Source: Baylisascaris procyonis (lineage: Eukaryota > Nematoda > Chromadorea > Rhabditida > Ascarididae). From it: a stretch of DNA of 64,000 nucleotides. The DNA is taken from the NCBI GenBank assembly GCA_037389465.1, contig JAZARR010000093.1, positions 1,240,001 to 1,304,000 on the forward strand, given 5' to 3'. Shown piece by piece: positions 23,173-35,200 of the stretch. Under the pieces are notes generated by a model. That model had not been told where the DNA came from and did not search any database. It saw only the letters and a list, made by a program, of their open reading frames with translations. The position numbers were made by a program, and so were the translations under genes. The stretch's first letter is position 1, and each line of letters begins with the position of its first letter.

Positions 23173-25485
23173 AAATCAACAAAATCGAGAGAGACGAAAA
23201 GATGAGAGGAAAAGAGAGAGTTGAATGATGAGAGGTACTAGTGAGAACAACACAAGTGCAATCCAGAAATGTGCTACTGGATGAGAGTCAATAATGAATT
23301 TGAAGATGCAGAGTGATCCAAAGAAATGGAGTGATAAGGCGGATAACGACCTGCCAGGTGACGGCACTTGAACGGCGAGTAAGAGCACTTCGATGACACA
23401 GAATGCGATCCCAAGTGATAGTGAAACGATTAGTGAGGCTTCGACGTCTCGATACTCTCGTTGTGACCACCCATCAAACGGTAGAGTTGAAAGAACATTT
23501 TCCGGCTGAAATCATTTCATTTTTGGGGTTTTGTAATAATGCAACAAGAAGGCGAAGGGAGGGGGGGGGGGGGCTAGTCAAATGAAAAATATCACTCAGG
23601 AAATTAAACTCAATCGTTGTTAAGAAAGTCAAAGCTCCTTAATCAATGTTCGTTATGGTGTAACTATATTGTTTATCCACTGCATTTAGTGACTAGAGAA
23701 TTAGAGCTCAAACCCGATTCTAATAGAACTTGTGGAGGAGCCTACTAAAAGACTTGCTATTGATATGCTGATCCCAAGTTCCAAAGAGAGCTGACGATTC
23801 CGCAGAACACTGAAAGGCGGAAGGAGTGCATATTCAAGTGAAAGTAATGCACGAGCCTAGATATCCGGAAAGTTTTCATATGTCGATGTTGCTTTACTTT
23901 CGTACAGCAAGGTGCTGGCAATTTCCGAATCCAGTATGCCAGTACTTCAAATAGCAGCAATTCGAGGTTTACAGTAATGGAAAATAATAGCGATTTACAG
24001 TAATGCAATATAACAGTACTCAAATCGAAAATAAACAGCCTACCGTATCCCATAGAGCAAGCATTAAAAGAACGCCATGAGCGGTGAGTGAAATAAAATA
24101 TGCTGAAAGACAATCCATAAATCTTGCATCGACTGAAGAGTAGTGGTATAAAGATAGGTTGTTTGCATTCTGTGTGCACCAAAGCCTTGTTGCGTTACCA
24201 TGGAGACGTTCTTTGACGAGCGATATGTCTCGGTTATTATGATCTCTTTGAGTTGTATCTAATCATTGTTTTATATTCAGAGTAATACACTCATTCAAGT
24301 GATATGACCTGATTGATAATCAACGCTAAACTATAGCTGATTCAATGAATTTAACGATGCTCAATGGGAAATGTTTTTATGCTTTTTAAAAATTCCAATT
24401 ATATTTATCGAATATATTTTAGAATATTTCGTTTGCAGCTGTATAGATTTTATTGATTGTCGCATTGTTTTATATTAGAACTTCTTATTACTTGTTACAA
24501 TTACTGCGAGTACTCATGTAAGATTGTTTTTATTTGCTCATATCGCTAATCGAAGGAATGACTTCAAAGATCGCTCAATTTTTGCATAGTTTTCGATCAG
24601 AAAATGTTTGTACTTAATGAAAATTCCTACTTTTCACTAAATATCGCACTTATTTTACATTATAATATTGCAACGTTGCGAGTAACATATATTTTTGTTT
24701 AATCAATTTTGTGCTGTATTATACGTAAATAGTTATTGGATTTTAAAATTACATACAGTATCTCAATTTTCATCGAAACCATTTCAACTGCACTAAAAAA
24801 TTGCAGCACAATGTCTTATTTCGAGCCCTCTGAACAAAAGAAGGGGTTTTATTTTTTTCCATGCTTTGTCGGTTTTTGGTGGGTTTGTGGTTGGCACTTG
24901 GTTCGTTTTTTTGTGCCGAAGTGGTCTTGTGTGGTTGAAAATATGGTGGCCATTCCTTAGTCATTGGACGAGTGATGTAGGTTCACTGCTGCGCCCTAGA
25001 TGGTTTTATTTAACGCTAGAAGCTATGTTGATCTCATATTTACCGGCATTTCAGGTATCGTTGATTGTTTTTTGGGTTTGTATGTGATGGAATATTGCGC
25101 GAGAGTCGTTCCGTGATGTTTGTTTGCATCTCACTTGTTGTATGTGATTGCTGCTTTACGACTGTTTATGTTTATGTCGTTTTTGGTTTATTTACTAGAC
25201 GGTGATAAGATAAGCTCTCTTTTTAATCCTCATTCAGCATCAATTTCCATCTTTTTTGCCTCATTTCCTGCAAAATTTCCCTTCAATTATTGTGGCGTAC
25301 TGAGGTAAGAAGTGAATGTAAAAGGCAATTACCATTTTGTAGCCAATGCCTAATTTAACGCATCTCCCATGTAGTCGTGGTTAAAACCTGTTTATGGTCG
25401 GCATCGCAATCGGGTTTAAGCTATGGCACAATTAAAGTAGCTTGTTCCACTTGGTTGCAATGTTACTAGAATGACAACCCCTCTC

Positions 25486-25767
25486 TCATCCCTCCAAACA
25501 TTTGGAAAGAACTTCAATCGTTTGAAGCAGTGAGGAATTCTTGCTCATCATCTGCAGTGTCCGTTGATTAATAGCGCCTTCTCCTTTTTCTATACAAAGA
25601 ACTGGGTTTAGGTGTCCGAGTTCACTAGGTTTCCTCCCCATAAAACTCTTTATGTATGCCTGTCGTTGATAGTTGCGAACGCTTAAAGTTGAGGTCTTAT
25701 AAACGAGGAATGGGATAATTTGTTTTTTCGGGTTACCAAAGCTCTCGAAGAATTGAAATGACGACAA
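25486..25767 (-). CDS. Hypothetical 93-residue ORF head-to-head with RPS26
   Basis: A single uninterrupted minus-strand ORF from ATG 25767 to TGA 25486, overlapping the RPS26 start codon region by 10 bp. The peptide is mixed in composition with a basic middle ([16 protein letters not shown]). No domain is recognised and it would occupy the RPS26 promoter/5' leader, so it may be a chance ORF. Confidence 0.2.
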   Translation of the reverse strand: MSSFQFFESFGNPKKQIIPFLVYKTSTLSVRNYQRQAYIKSFMGRKPSELGHLNPVLCIEKGEGAINQRTLQMMSKNSSLLQTIEVLSKCLEG

Positions 25768-27907
25768 AACGACGCAATCATGGACGCAACAAGAAAGGTC
25801 GAGGCCATGTCCGCCCTATCCGATGCACCAATTGCGGGCGTTGTGCACCCAAAGACAAGGCGATCAAGAAGTTCGTTGTGAGGAATATTGTTGAAGCGGC
25901 CGCTGTGAGGGATATTTCAGATGCGTCTGCATATGAGTGTACGTTTATTCTTTGTTTTGGTGCTTAATTTTTTCATTGCTGAAGCAACAGGGAGGGATGC
26001 GTTTAAATTATTTGCATAGCGCATATGACAACACAAGAGGGATGGTGACTTTTCAGTGAAATGATCAAAATTTTGATTCATTCCAACTCGTATAAACTTT
26101 CCAACCTTAGTTAAAGGGACACCTTTTTCCTAACGAATTTTAAAAATTAATTAGAAAGGTGTGAAAGTCGAGTCGGCACAATATGTATTTTTAACAAGTA
26201 ATGAGATATGCGTAACAGGCAGCAATATTTTAATGCCGGATCGTTTTTTAATGCTCCAACAGCTGTGCTTGTGTACGGAAGAGGAGGGTGGATATAGTAA
26301 TTGGGATACCGATTGAAAGTGGTGGAAGAAGAATTTTTTTTTTAATTCAGTAATTGTAGCAGAGTATTCTTTAATTAATCTCAGATTAATGAATACAATA
26401 TTTAGTCATGATCGTCATAATTACATAAGCTTGGATAGGGATTGGTGGTTGAAGAAGAGAGGGAAGGGGGGGGGGAGTTGTGGATATAACCACTTGACTA
26501 TCATCTCAGAGGAGTACTCTTTGCACTCACCCTGTCCTTGAACCGTAACGGTAATGTGCATCGCTTTATGAACGGTTCGTTAGAGCGCTATATGTTCTTC
26601 GGCGTTGAAAGCGCCCCACTATAGTCTTTTACAGTATAATACAGAGATATTACTGTGTATCTACAGTCTATTTTATTCATACTTTAATATTCGAGTGGTG
26701 CTTCTGATTGTGAGTGAGTAGGCATCGCAAAGATCACTTCTCTCATTCAGCCGTATTAATAGAACACCGTACTTAAAGCATAACTGACCACTATTGTGTA
26801 ATCACTATTCTGGGCTAAATCATTGCCACATTAAAGCAAAACGAATTCCTTTGTTTGTTGTTTGTTCGATCCACCAATGGGGAGATAGCGTTCACTCGTG
26901 GATAAAGGCAAACGGGATTCATACATAGGATGAATGAAGCTGCTATGATCATTGCAGTAGTTTTGTTTTCGAACCAAATAGAAAAGAGGCGCCACGAAAT
27001 TTACAAGTTGTGTGTTTCGTTTCATCAACACTCGGTTGCCGAATAGAACCGAATTTTTGGCCGATGTTGCTAAGAGTTCCATGGGAGCATATTGGGCACT
27101 GCTTCATAGTTTTTTTGGATATTGATGCAACCGGTTGACCTGATGGGTTCAGTTTTAGGAGATGCATGTTGTATTGGCATCCCTGATCCACTGTCCTGCT
27201 TCATTTGTCCCATGATGCTGTGCTCGTGACTCTTTGCGTCACCTATATTTTTTACATACTTAATATTTTCTTCAATTTCTTTTTTGATTCTTTGCATATC
27301 CTTTGCACTCGTTCGCTTAAAATTCCCTTTTCTTTTGCACATCGCTTTCCTTACGCTCTCTCCTCCGTCTTCCAGTAGTTGGAAACCACTCTGCTTTCCC
27401 TTCTAATACTAAGAAGTTGCTTCCTCCATCCATTCCAATGTTTGGAAATCACTCCTCTCCTCCTTACGTTACCCGGGAGCCACCCCCTTCCTTTTGCAGC
27501 ATTGGAAAGTCACCCCTCACCCTTCCTATCCTTTCCGTACTCAGGGACCCACCTCCTTATACTAATCACTCTCTGCCTTTCCACCGCTCCGAAATCACTG
27601 CCCTCTTTCCAGTTCTCAGAAGTCTTGGACCCACTCGCATTAGTCTGTTCTCGGGTATTTAATTGTTTCTGTTGTCAATAGGTCATTTGATCATATTTCT
27701 TCATCCTTAGCTTTTCTTTCAGCGTATCCGTTACCAAAACTCTACCACAAATTGCACTACTGTGTGTCGTGTGCGATCCACAGCAAAGTGGTCCGTAATC
27801 GGTCGAGGGAAGCGCGCAAGGACCGTAATCCGCCGCCGAGGTTCGGACAGCGCGGTGGACCCCAGGGTGATCGTTTCCCGCGGCCAGGGGCACCTGTGCG
27901 ACCCTAA
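25758..27907 (+). CDS. RPS26: 40S ribosomal protein S26 (eS26)
   Basis: Exon 1 is 25758-25938 and exon 2 is 27723-27907, phase 1, giving 121 residues, close to the usual 115-120. The N-terminus carries the family signature [17 protein letters not shown], then [11 protein letters not shown], a zinc-binding pair, and [20 protein letters not shown]. Exon 2 continues with [18 protein letters not shown], giving the second Cys pair, and [13 protein letters not shown]. The C-terminus is Gly/Pro/Arg-rich ([14 protein letters not shown]), as in other eS26 tails. The protein sits at the mRNA exit channel of the small subunit. The donor is GAGT|GTACGT and the acceptor TTTCTTTCAG. The intron of 1784 bp holds antisense ORFs, a G10 run and a pyrimidine-rich repeat. 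The last exon is markedly more GC-rich than its surroundings, as expected for a highly expressed ribosomal gene. Confidence 0.97.
26831..27342 (-). pseudogene. Antisense ORF pair within the RPS26 intron
   Basis: Two overlapping minus-strand frames follow each other: 27342-27070 (ATG start, 90 codons, basic, [18 protein letters not shown] at its N-terminus) and 27082-26831 (83 codons, ending TKEFVLL). Both have coding-like codon use, and the second begins inside the end of the first in another frame. The arrangement is what a single reading frame broken by one frameshift looks like, for instance a nested or retroposed gene; it could also be two exons with an unseen junction. No family is recognised. 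Confidence 0.3.
27378..27640 (+). repeat. Pyrimidine-rich degenerate tandem repeat
   Basis: About four degenerate units of roughly 60-85 bp recur just upstream of the RPS26 exon 2 acceptor. Each opens with TTGGAAAYCACTC or a variant (27379, 27432, 27503, 27586) and continues into C/T-rich sequence; three contain a CCCGGGAGCCACC / CAGGGACCCACC / CTTGGACCCACTC block. The sense strand is almost purine-free between these blocks. Confidence 0.55.
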
Positions 27908-27912
27908 GGTGG

Positions 27913-28539
27913 TCAGTTGCAGCTCTGCGATGAATTGTTTTTGTTGAGATTTGTGCGGGAAATAAACTTGTCCTTCGTTTTTGTACGTTCGTTCGCAGGA
28001 GGTGTATAACGACTGATGGGGTCATGGCAATATGCTGTCGTCAGTGGCAGTGGAGGGTGGGGGCGGGGATTATCTTTTAGCGAGGAGAGATTGAGGGAGG
28101 TTGGGGTAAGGGACTTCGGTAGGCGTGAGACGGCGATTAATACATAAGTACTCCGGCATGCTTTATTTAGTGTTGTGCTTTTCGAATATAAGAGGCATAC
28201 TCTTGGTTGAGTACTCGTTCCAGGAGGGGGATTTCCATATATGCTTGGTGGATTAGTCATATGGGTGACTGATGGGGATGGCAACTGCTGTGGATACGAG
28301 TTCCGCATGACTGTCCCCGATGAGGTTTCTCTGCAGATCAGGCTAATTTCAGTGGCGCATGGTATCAGATGTACTTTGGTCGCCTGCCCAGTATGGGTCC
28401 TTTCATCTGTAGCCTTGATCAAGAGGCCAAATTTACGAAGACGAGAGTAGTTTGCAGCTGTGGAATGCCAGCTCGTCGTAGGATGACAGGTACTTTGTGT
28501 GGGAAGAACTTTGTCATTGGGTCCTACTTTGAATACCAA
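27913..28539 (-). CDS. Unrecognised 208-codon ORF downstream of RPS26
   Basis: This is the longest uninterrupted frame in the window, from ATG 28539 to TAA 27913 on the minus strand, running into the RPS26 3' end from the opposite side. The peptide is rich in Ser, Thr, Pro and Asn, without transmembrane segments or a recognised motif. The next minus-strand frames upstream (28653-28910 and 28923-29132) are also open over 70-85 codons, so the 27.9-29.1 kb block may be a decayed element or an unrecognised gene read right to left. It could equally be chance in a locally less AT-rich stretch. Confidence 0.25.
   Translation of the reverse strand: MVFKVGPNDKVLPTQSTCHPTTSWHSTAANYSRLRKFGLLIKATDERTHTGQATKVHLIPCATEISLICRETSSGTVMRNSYPQQLPSPSVTHMTNPPSIYGNPPPGTSTQPRVCLLYSKSTTLNKACRSTYVLIAVSRLPKSLTPTSLNLSSLKDNPRPHPPLPLTTAYCHDPISRYTPPANERTKTKDKFISRTNLNKNNSSQSCN
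27961..27966 (+). terminator. RPS26: Poly(A) signal of RPS26
   Basis: AATAAA begins 54 bp after the TAA at 27905-27907, a short 3' UTR typical of ribosomal protein genes. Confidence 0.7.
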
Positions 28540-29139
28540 AACTGATCTCAGAATTTCAATGAAAGATGTTTAAGGAAGCTCTCGGCCATGCTAAAAACAG
28601 AAGGTTTGGCTGCATTCACTTTTAAAGGTTTAGGGAGTCGGTGCAACGAATATCACATTCTCTCAAGTGGCCAAAGAAAGTGATTCAACGTGGGGGGTGA
28701 ATTTGAGCGAGAAGACAGTACCTTCTCGATATTATATTGAAGTGTTTCGGGCAAAGTTGGGAAAACTAAGATCTGTGCGACTTCACACTTAATGAGAATT
28801 TGAGATTGAAATCCGACGAATAATAGTTGATTGGAGATGGGGTTTCTAGAAGTGACTGCACTCGAAACATGGTCGATGTCTTCTAGGACGTGGTTGGAAC
28901 CGAGGACCACAGCTTCGTGGTCCTAAATTGGGGTCGCTCGATGTGGGCACCTTCCCATGTTTTGTGACTGAATATATTGTCTGCGCAACAACTGTTTCCA
29001 GCAGAAGTCAATGACGGCACCCATGCACGGTGAACGATAATCGATCTCTACCACATATGATGGGGTCTTAACTATGGAACAGCTGACCCAAAGACGGCGG
29101 CAGTTACGATGGCCACCAGGCAAATCGTCCAACTACCTG

Positions 29140-32100
29140 GAAAACCATATTGAGGTCTCCATTCACGATTACCCTTGCAGTCAGAGTTTTCATCGGTGTC
29201 CTTTCAGCGTCTAATACCCAGTTATCTTTAACTATTTCCACGCACCCTCAGTCATCGCTGCAGACAAGTTTTTAATTAGTCTCTCGACTTTCAACTTGCC
29301 ACTTAATTCGGAAATCGGGATACCTGAAGTCAACATAAGCTTACGAGAATCTTGTGGTCATATGCTTACCGACGATGTCATTTGCCATGTTATACGAAAG
29401 ACTGTTAAACCTTTGTCGAGTATGCATCATTGTCCTTGCTGTTGGCCCCTCGGTGACATCACAGTCCAAAGAGTTCCCACTGACATTAATCCATTCATAT
29501 CATCATGAACAGGCCAAAAGCCAGAACTAGCCTGAATGATTCCAAGCCGTGCAGATATTAAAACCCGACCGTTGGAAGTCCCTCCATGCCTCCCTCTCGT
29601 TCTTCGAGACCCCTCAAGGACCTAAGCGTTTCACAAAGAGGGAATAACACTTCCTGAAGGGTTACTGCAAAGGATTAGTGCAATCAATTTAATAAACCAC
29701 ATCTACATTCACGATCACATCAACAGCATTGCTCATGAAACTTGAAGAAACAGCTGGAGGGATTCCTAGAAGAAAAGAACTAAAAGAAGTACAAAGATGT
29801 ATCAATCAACCATATCTAGTATAGCAGCAACACTAAACGCATACAAAGGAACAAGAAGAGGTACAGAATAGAAGCAAAGCAGTGTGAAAATGTGAAAAAC
29901 ATCGAGGTAAACAAATAAACCGACCGAATATAAGCTGTCAGCTGACAAAAGCTAATCTATTTGTTGAGCTCAACACAATTTTTCACCCGGTTACCTTTCC
30001 TAAGTCTAAACACTAAACAACCTGTACACATGCCGAGACAGACAACCTTCTCCCCCCTGTTCTCATTTGAGTGCTGAAACAGTGTTGCTGACAATGACAT
30101 GTATTCTGTGACCACGGCATACCAGCTACTTCTATGGTATTTAAACCTATAGCTTGAAAGTTTCTCGGGGAAGGCCGAGACTCATCGAGGGTAGTGTTTT
30201 TACATGAGTTTGGTATTGCTCCTTTCTTTACTACGTAATATTGCTGAATGGATTGCCACCTTCCTCCGTAGCTACGTTCCCGAAATAACTCATTTGGCAA
30301 AATTGACTGTTCTCAAGAAAACTTATGAACGCGACAACTTAGAATACGTGAAAGGAACTGCTAGCACAACAACACATCACTAAAGCATTGAAAAGAGCAC
30401 AATAAAACATCAGAATGAACCAACCCTTCACTTCATTTTGGTACTTTTGTTGCCCAATTACCATCGGTACACTCCACTGTTTTCGCTGCCCCATCACTAT
30501 TGATCGCGGGCGCGATCGTCAAGTTACGATAAGTTGGGAATACCATATAAACCACATTCGTTAGTCTCTTTCGGTTGCTTATTTCTCAACCATATAAAAT
30601 GAAGGAGTACAACTTACAAATAGCGCAAGTCGCGCTTTTTGTATACTCTGTCGGTTATTCTATGCATTAACACTATGAAGTTCACAATAAAGACATGCGA
30701 ACTGACAAATTTCGTCTTGTCCTTAATTGTTTTATATTACGTTAACTAATTACAAAAAACTTTTACACTGTTCAATGAATTACCACTTATTCGAATATCT
30801 TAAAGCACTCGACCATTACTTTGTTCACAAACTTACTTAAATTGATAAGATAGTGATAACATATAACAAAAAGGCACTACATAATAAAAAACAACAAAAA
30901 GAACAGAGAAAAACTGAGAGATTCGATACGCGAAAAATATTTGTCACATCCATGAGAAGAACACCCATTCCTCCGCATTTATGAATCACATATGCGTTTA
31001 AAAAAGCATTTTTCCGTCCGAAGAAATAACTAAAAAAGAATTTTTTAATATAATTTTACTTTGCTTTAAACAACTGCCCATCACTCCAATATATGTAGTA
31101 CCATATCTCTAAACATAAGTGACTATTTAAAAAAAAAAAAAACAAACATCAAAAGCATCAAATGCTTCAATAAAAGCAGAAAGGGAGCGAATAAAACAAT
31201 ACAACTAACCCAATCGACATACAGCAAAATAACAAAACTTATTATGCAAAACCGGGGAGTAAACGAATGAAAATTTAAAAAGCTATCGACTATTTAAATA
31301 AGAACCAATTAAAAGAGCGATAATATTGAAGCAAAAATCGAATTCTCATATCGAACATTCAAACGCACATAAAAATTATTCCCATGTACACCACATAACA
31401 AATTTTTAGCCGTTAATCTGTAGATTTCACAGTCACAAATTTCTGACGATATAATGACCAATTTTTGCTGATATTGTATTGTAGACAGAATATGGTAGTC
31501 ACTTTTCAATTAGCAGCTATTTCAGTGAAAACAATGCGTGCCGCTTACTATCTCAACAAATGTGATTTCCCACAAAAATCGGCTAATATAAGTGGCTCAT
31601 AAATAACTAACAGCAAAATTATATTCGATCACCACCAGGAAAATTCTAGTGAAGTGGCAGTCGTCACTGATATCTTATGTATTTATGGTAATCACTGAGC
31701 TGTTTCATTTTATGAAGTATCTCTTTACAAACGTTACCTCGCCTAAAATTTTTTGCAAGTAAGCTTATAATTCGATATAGATGATGAAAATTGACCACTT
31801 GATAACTCAGCGATTACCATAAAACAGTAAAGATTATAACACCCTTTTGTTTGACAATCAAACATTCAATCCAGATCACCACTAGCACTTATGCATACTC
31901 TATTTAGCATAGTATAGGCACAACTGACATACGGAAAACAATGCGTATACAATCTAATGTTCAACGATATTAAAAGTTGTAATAAAATAAACTCCCTTTC
32001 TATCCGGAAACGTTTCTTGCAACGCCCTTCAAAGTGCAAGAAAAAACGTTTTCCCATTGCATTGCAACATCAGTAAATACGGTCACATATGGCGTTATTA

Positions 32101-32245
32101 TTCTCCCTATAATTGACCGCACAAATATTAACTTCCCATCCACATTAGTATTACAGGCATTATTAAAGAGCAGAATGGACTAAAATATCGAACTCTTTTA
32201 ATCTGACAGAAAAGTAAAAATCGAGAAACTCGTTAGGATGCCAAC
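29140..32245. other. Intergenic region between RPS26 and IDH3A
   Basis: About 3.1 kb, strongly AT-rich from 30.3 kb on. The minus-strand frame 30013-30300 (95 codons, with NTCHCQQHC near its end) has coding-like composition but no splice partner or recognised domain. IDH3A and RPS26 converge on this region, so it should hold the IDH3A 3' UTR near 32.2 kb. Nothing else can be supported. Confidence 0.4.
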
Positions 32246-32252
32246 AACCGAT

Positions 32253-35200
32253 TCAATCCATATTACGAATTCGAGCGCAGATATCTGCCGTAAACGAGGA
32301 GCACGACCCTCGACCGCCAAGATCGCCTGTCTTCTCGTTGCCCTCGGAAATGGCGTCAAAACACGCCTAAACAAGTACTTTCAACTAGCCTTTCCGTACC
32401 AACAACACTCTTTAACTTCTTCCAATTATATCGTGGAAATGAAGCATGACCAAATAAGGCGTAAGCGGGTGAAAGAGGAGAGAGAGTCAGATTTTGTGAG
32501 CTTTTGCAATCTTCCTATCTGATCCTTACACCCATTGAAATACCGAGGAAGGGGAGGTGTAAAGATTCGCAAAATCAACAAAATTTCACTCTCCCCACTT
32601 TCTCCATGGTCCCTGATGTGGCTGTACCGTTACCAACATATGTGTAGCAAATTTTAATAGAAGGAAAACAAATCGATTTCAGGTGCAAACCAAACAATTA
32701 TAAAGTTTTCAAGTGCTAAATTCATTAAATGACAGTGAAAAAAAACCGTTTCAATTTTCCTTGCGTGCTCAGGCAGTCCCATATAACGAAGCATCATTAC
32801 CGCCGATAATAGCAAAGCCGTAGGATTAGCCTTATCCTGAAACATCACCAATTAATCAAAATTCGACCGCTTCTTTGAGTTTGTTGATAATTCCCTAAGA
32901 GCTGTCTAATAAATTAGTACAGATGGCAACGTCCTTGTTTCTGTAAACAGTGATCACTTATTTCCTTTGGAATGAATCACTGATACAACCGTGGAACTTT
33001 ATTCCTTCAAACGACTTACAGATAAAATGTGCCCTCTGCGGACTTTCTCTTGTACTTATAAAGTTTTCACCCTTCCTACGCATCCAAACCTAAAAGGTAC
33101 GGTGAAGTTTAATCTGCCGTGCTTGTGAACCAAATGAATATCACCAAAGCTGTATTAAAACCATGGTGCATGTGATCACCTTCACAGAATGGAGACAAAT
33201 TTCTCCTTCATAAATTGAGATGAAAGATCTACTCATCTCTCCAGCATACGGCTCCGTGCAGAGAAAGCGCATAAGCCCTGCCGAATACAAGGGGGGCTTA
33301 AGCTAAGTAATCCCTGTGGTGCAATGACTTTCGATGAAGCGAACCTGCCCAGCAATATCCGGTGCAGTGCCATGCACAGATTCGAATACTGCCGCGTCTT
33401 TGCCAACATTACCCGATGGCGTAACACCCAATCCACCGATCAGTCCAGCACATAAGTCCGACAAAATATCGCCATAGAGGTTCGGCATTACCAACACATC
33501 GTACTGATTAGGATCTTGAACCATCTAAATCTATACGGTTATTATAACAAAGTAAATATGCACTAACTCACACTAGCAACAGCAAAAACCTGCACAAATG
33601 GGCATTTTATACCGACATCGGGTAGTTTTCAGCACTTAATCACTCCTACTTTCAACAGATGGACCGAAAGATCGGCAGGTTTCCTTACTTGAGAAAATTA
33701 GAAATTATTTCTTAAAACAAACTGCAGGGATGTCGAAACAGCATCGAACTGATTGAAAAGTATGTAAAGGAAACGAAATCCCCCTCTGAGCGAACGATGT
33801 TGTTACGAATATCTTCTAAACAGTAGACCTTTTCAAATATTAGAATATCAATTCGCAGTACTTGTGAAGGTACTCGCTGCTCTTCCACCGCCTTGCTTCA
33901 CTCTATAATTCCCTCCCCCCCCCCCCCACCCCATCCAGACATATATTCTGGTTATAGTTCCACATAAACGACAACGAAGCCACAATTTTTATTCGGATGT
34001 TTTCACCTTTCGTTCCCTTCCCCACCTGGGCGATCTCGCGCATTCTCATTTATATGATGGTCCATAAAATAAAGCTAGTAGAATATTCATATGCGACGTA
34101 AGTAAACAAACGCAAGTAGTTAAAGTTGAGACCAGTCTCGCTAAAAAAGCAGTTTTCTTGAGACTTTTTTCAACCTTTACTCTCTAATTCTGAGCATAAC
34201 ATTTTTCTGTCAAATATTGTATATGCTTTCCATGTAATAATGAACTATGCTTCAGCGTTCTATTCATTTGGTGATGGGATAAATGCATTTGCTTGATGTT
34301 CCTATCCTCCTCCATTTTCGAATTTTTTTCAGAACCCTCCACAAAGCCACAATATTCAAAGGAAGTCTCAAAATTAAAGCAACTAACATTGAGACAGACA
34401 GTGTCGAGGTATGCCTCCTTGAAATTGATATCCGGATAATTTGGTGCCTCTTGGCGGCACATATTCAAGAATAAGCCATCCGACATGCGCATTATGTTTG
34501 CTTTGTGCACCGCTGTCACCGTCTTGCGACCGTTGTTACGTGCGTATTCGAATGCGAACTTTGCAATACGACGTGAGGCTTCCTCGGTGATCAACTTTAT
34601 ACTTTGCACTACCCCGTCGACTATCTCAATAAAGATCTTTTTGAGTTGTCAATGAGCATAGGTTTACGAGGAGAAAGCAGCACAGCACAAAGAGTCAAAC
34701 AATTCAATCTTACAACTGTTCGGCAGCCAGTACTAGTCTTATTCTTTTTCTAATCTCACAGCTTAAGAAAATCGAGGATGCAAAATGGTGAGAACTCCAA
34801 CCCATCGGAGCTCACTGAGACTGGAAAAGACTACATCCTCTCCTCTCTAAAGCTAAACGGATCAAAATTACAATGCGTCGAAACGCCGTTCGGAACAAGA
34901 AATATCTGTTGAAAGCATTCCATTTCTTAAGTGCGAAGCATTGAAGACAAAAGTATGATATTTTGGCCTATTTAGTCTAAAATCCTCTTCAAATTAAAAG
35001 GAAGGAAAAAAATTAAAATAAAGAGAGACAAATGGGCAAAAAACTTAGTCCACACTCGACGGCAGACGTAAAAATCACAAAAAATCACTCTCCCTCTGCC
35101 TATCAACACTGCCAACACTTTGCCTGTTCAAAATTTACCACATCTTACTGAGAATAATCAATAAAGTTTGATAAAAGTATAACATGTTCAGTAAATTAGC

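Larger units (their letters stand above)
20600..25480. other. Intergenic region without a recognised gene
   Basis: About 4.9 kb between DnaJ and RPS26. Two minus-strand frames stand out: 22705-22990 (described separately) and 23757-24182 (141 codons, starting with GTG, hydrophobic and Phe/Leu-rich, not recognised). A G13 run lies at 23561-23573 and a 35-bp tandem duplication at 23103-23172. Otherwise only AT-rich sequence with short ORFs is visible. Confidence 0.4.

Noticed and set aside
32238..32522. 94-codon plus-strand ORF
   Set aside because: Shadow of the IDH3A terminal exon, which on the minus strand encodes the conserved TGDLGG and SCSSFTAD motifs.
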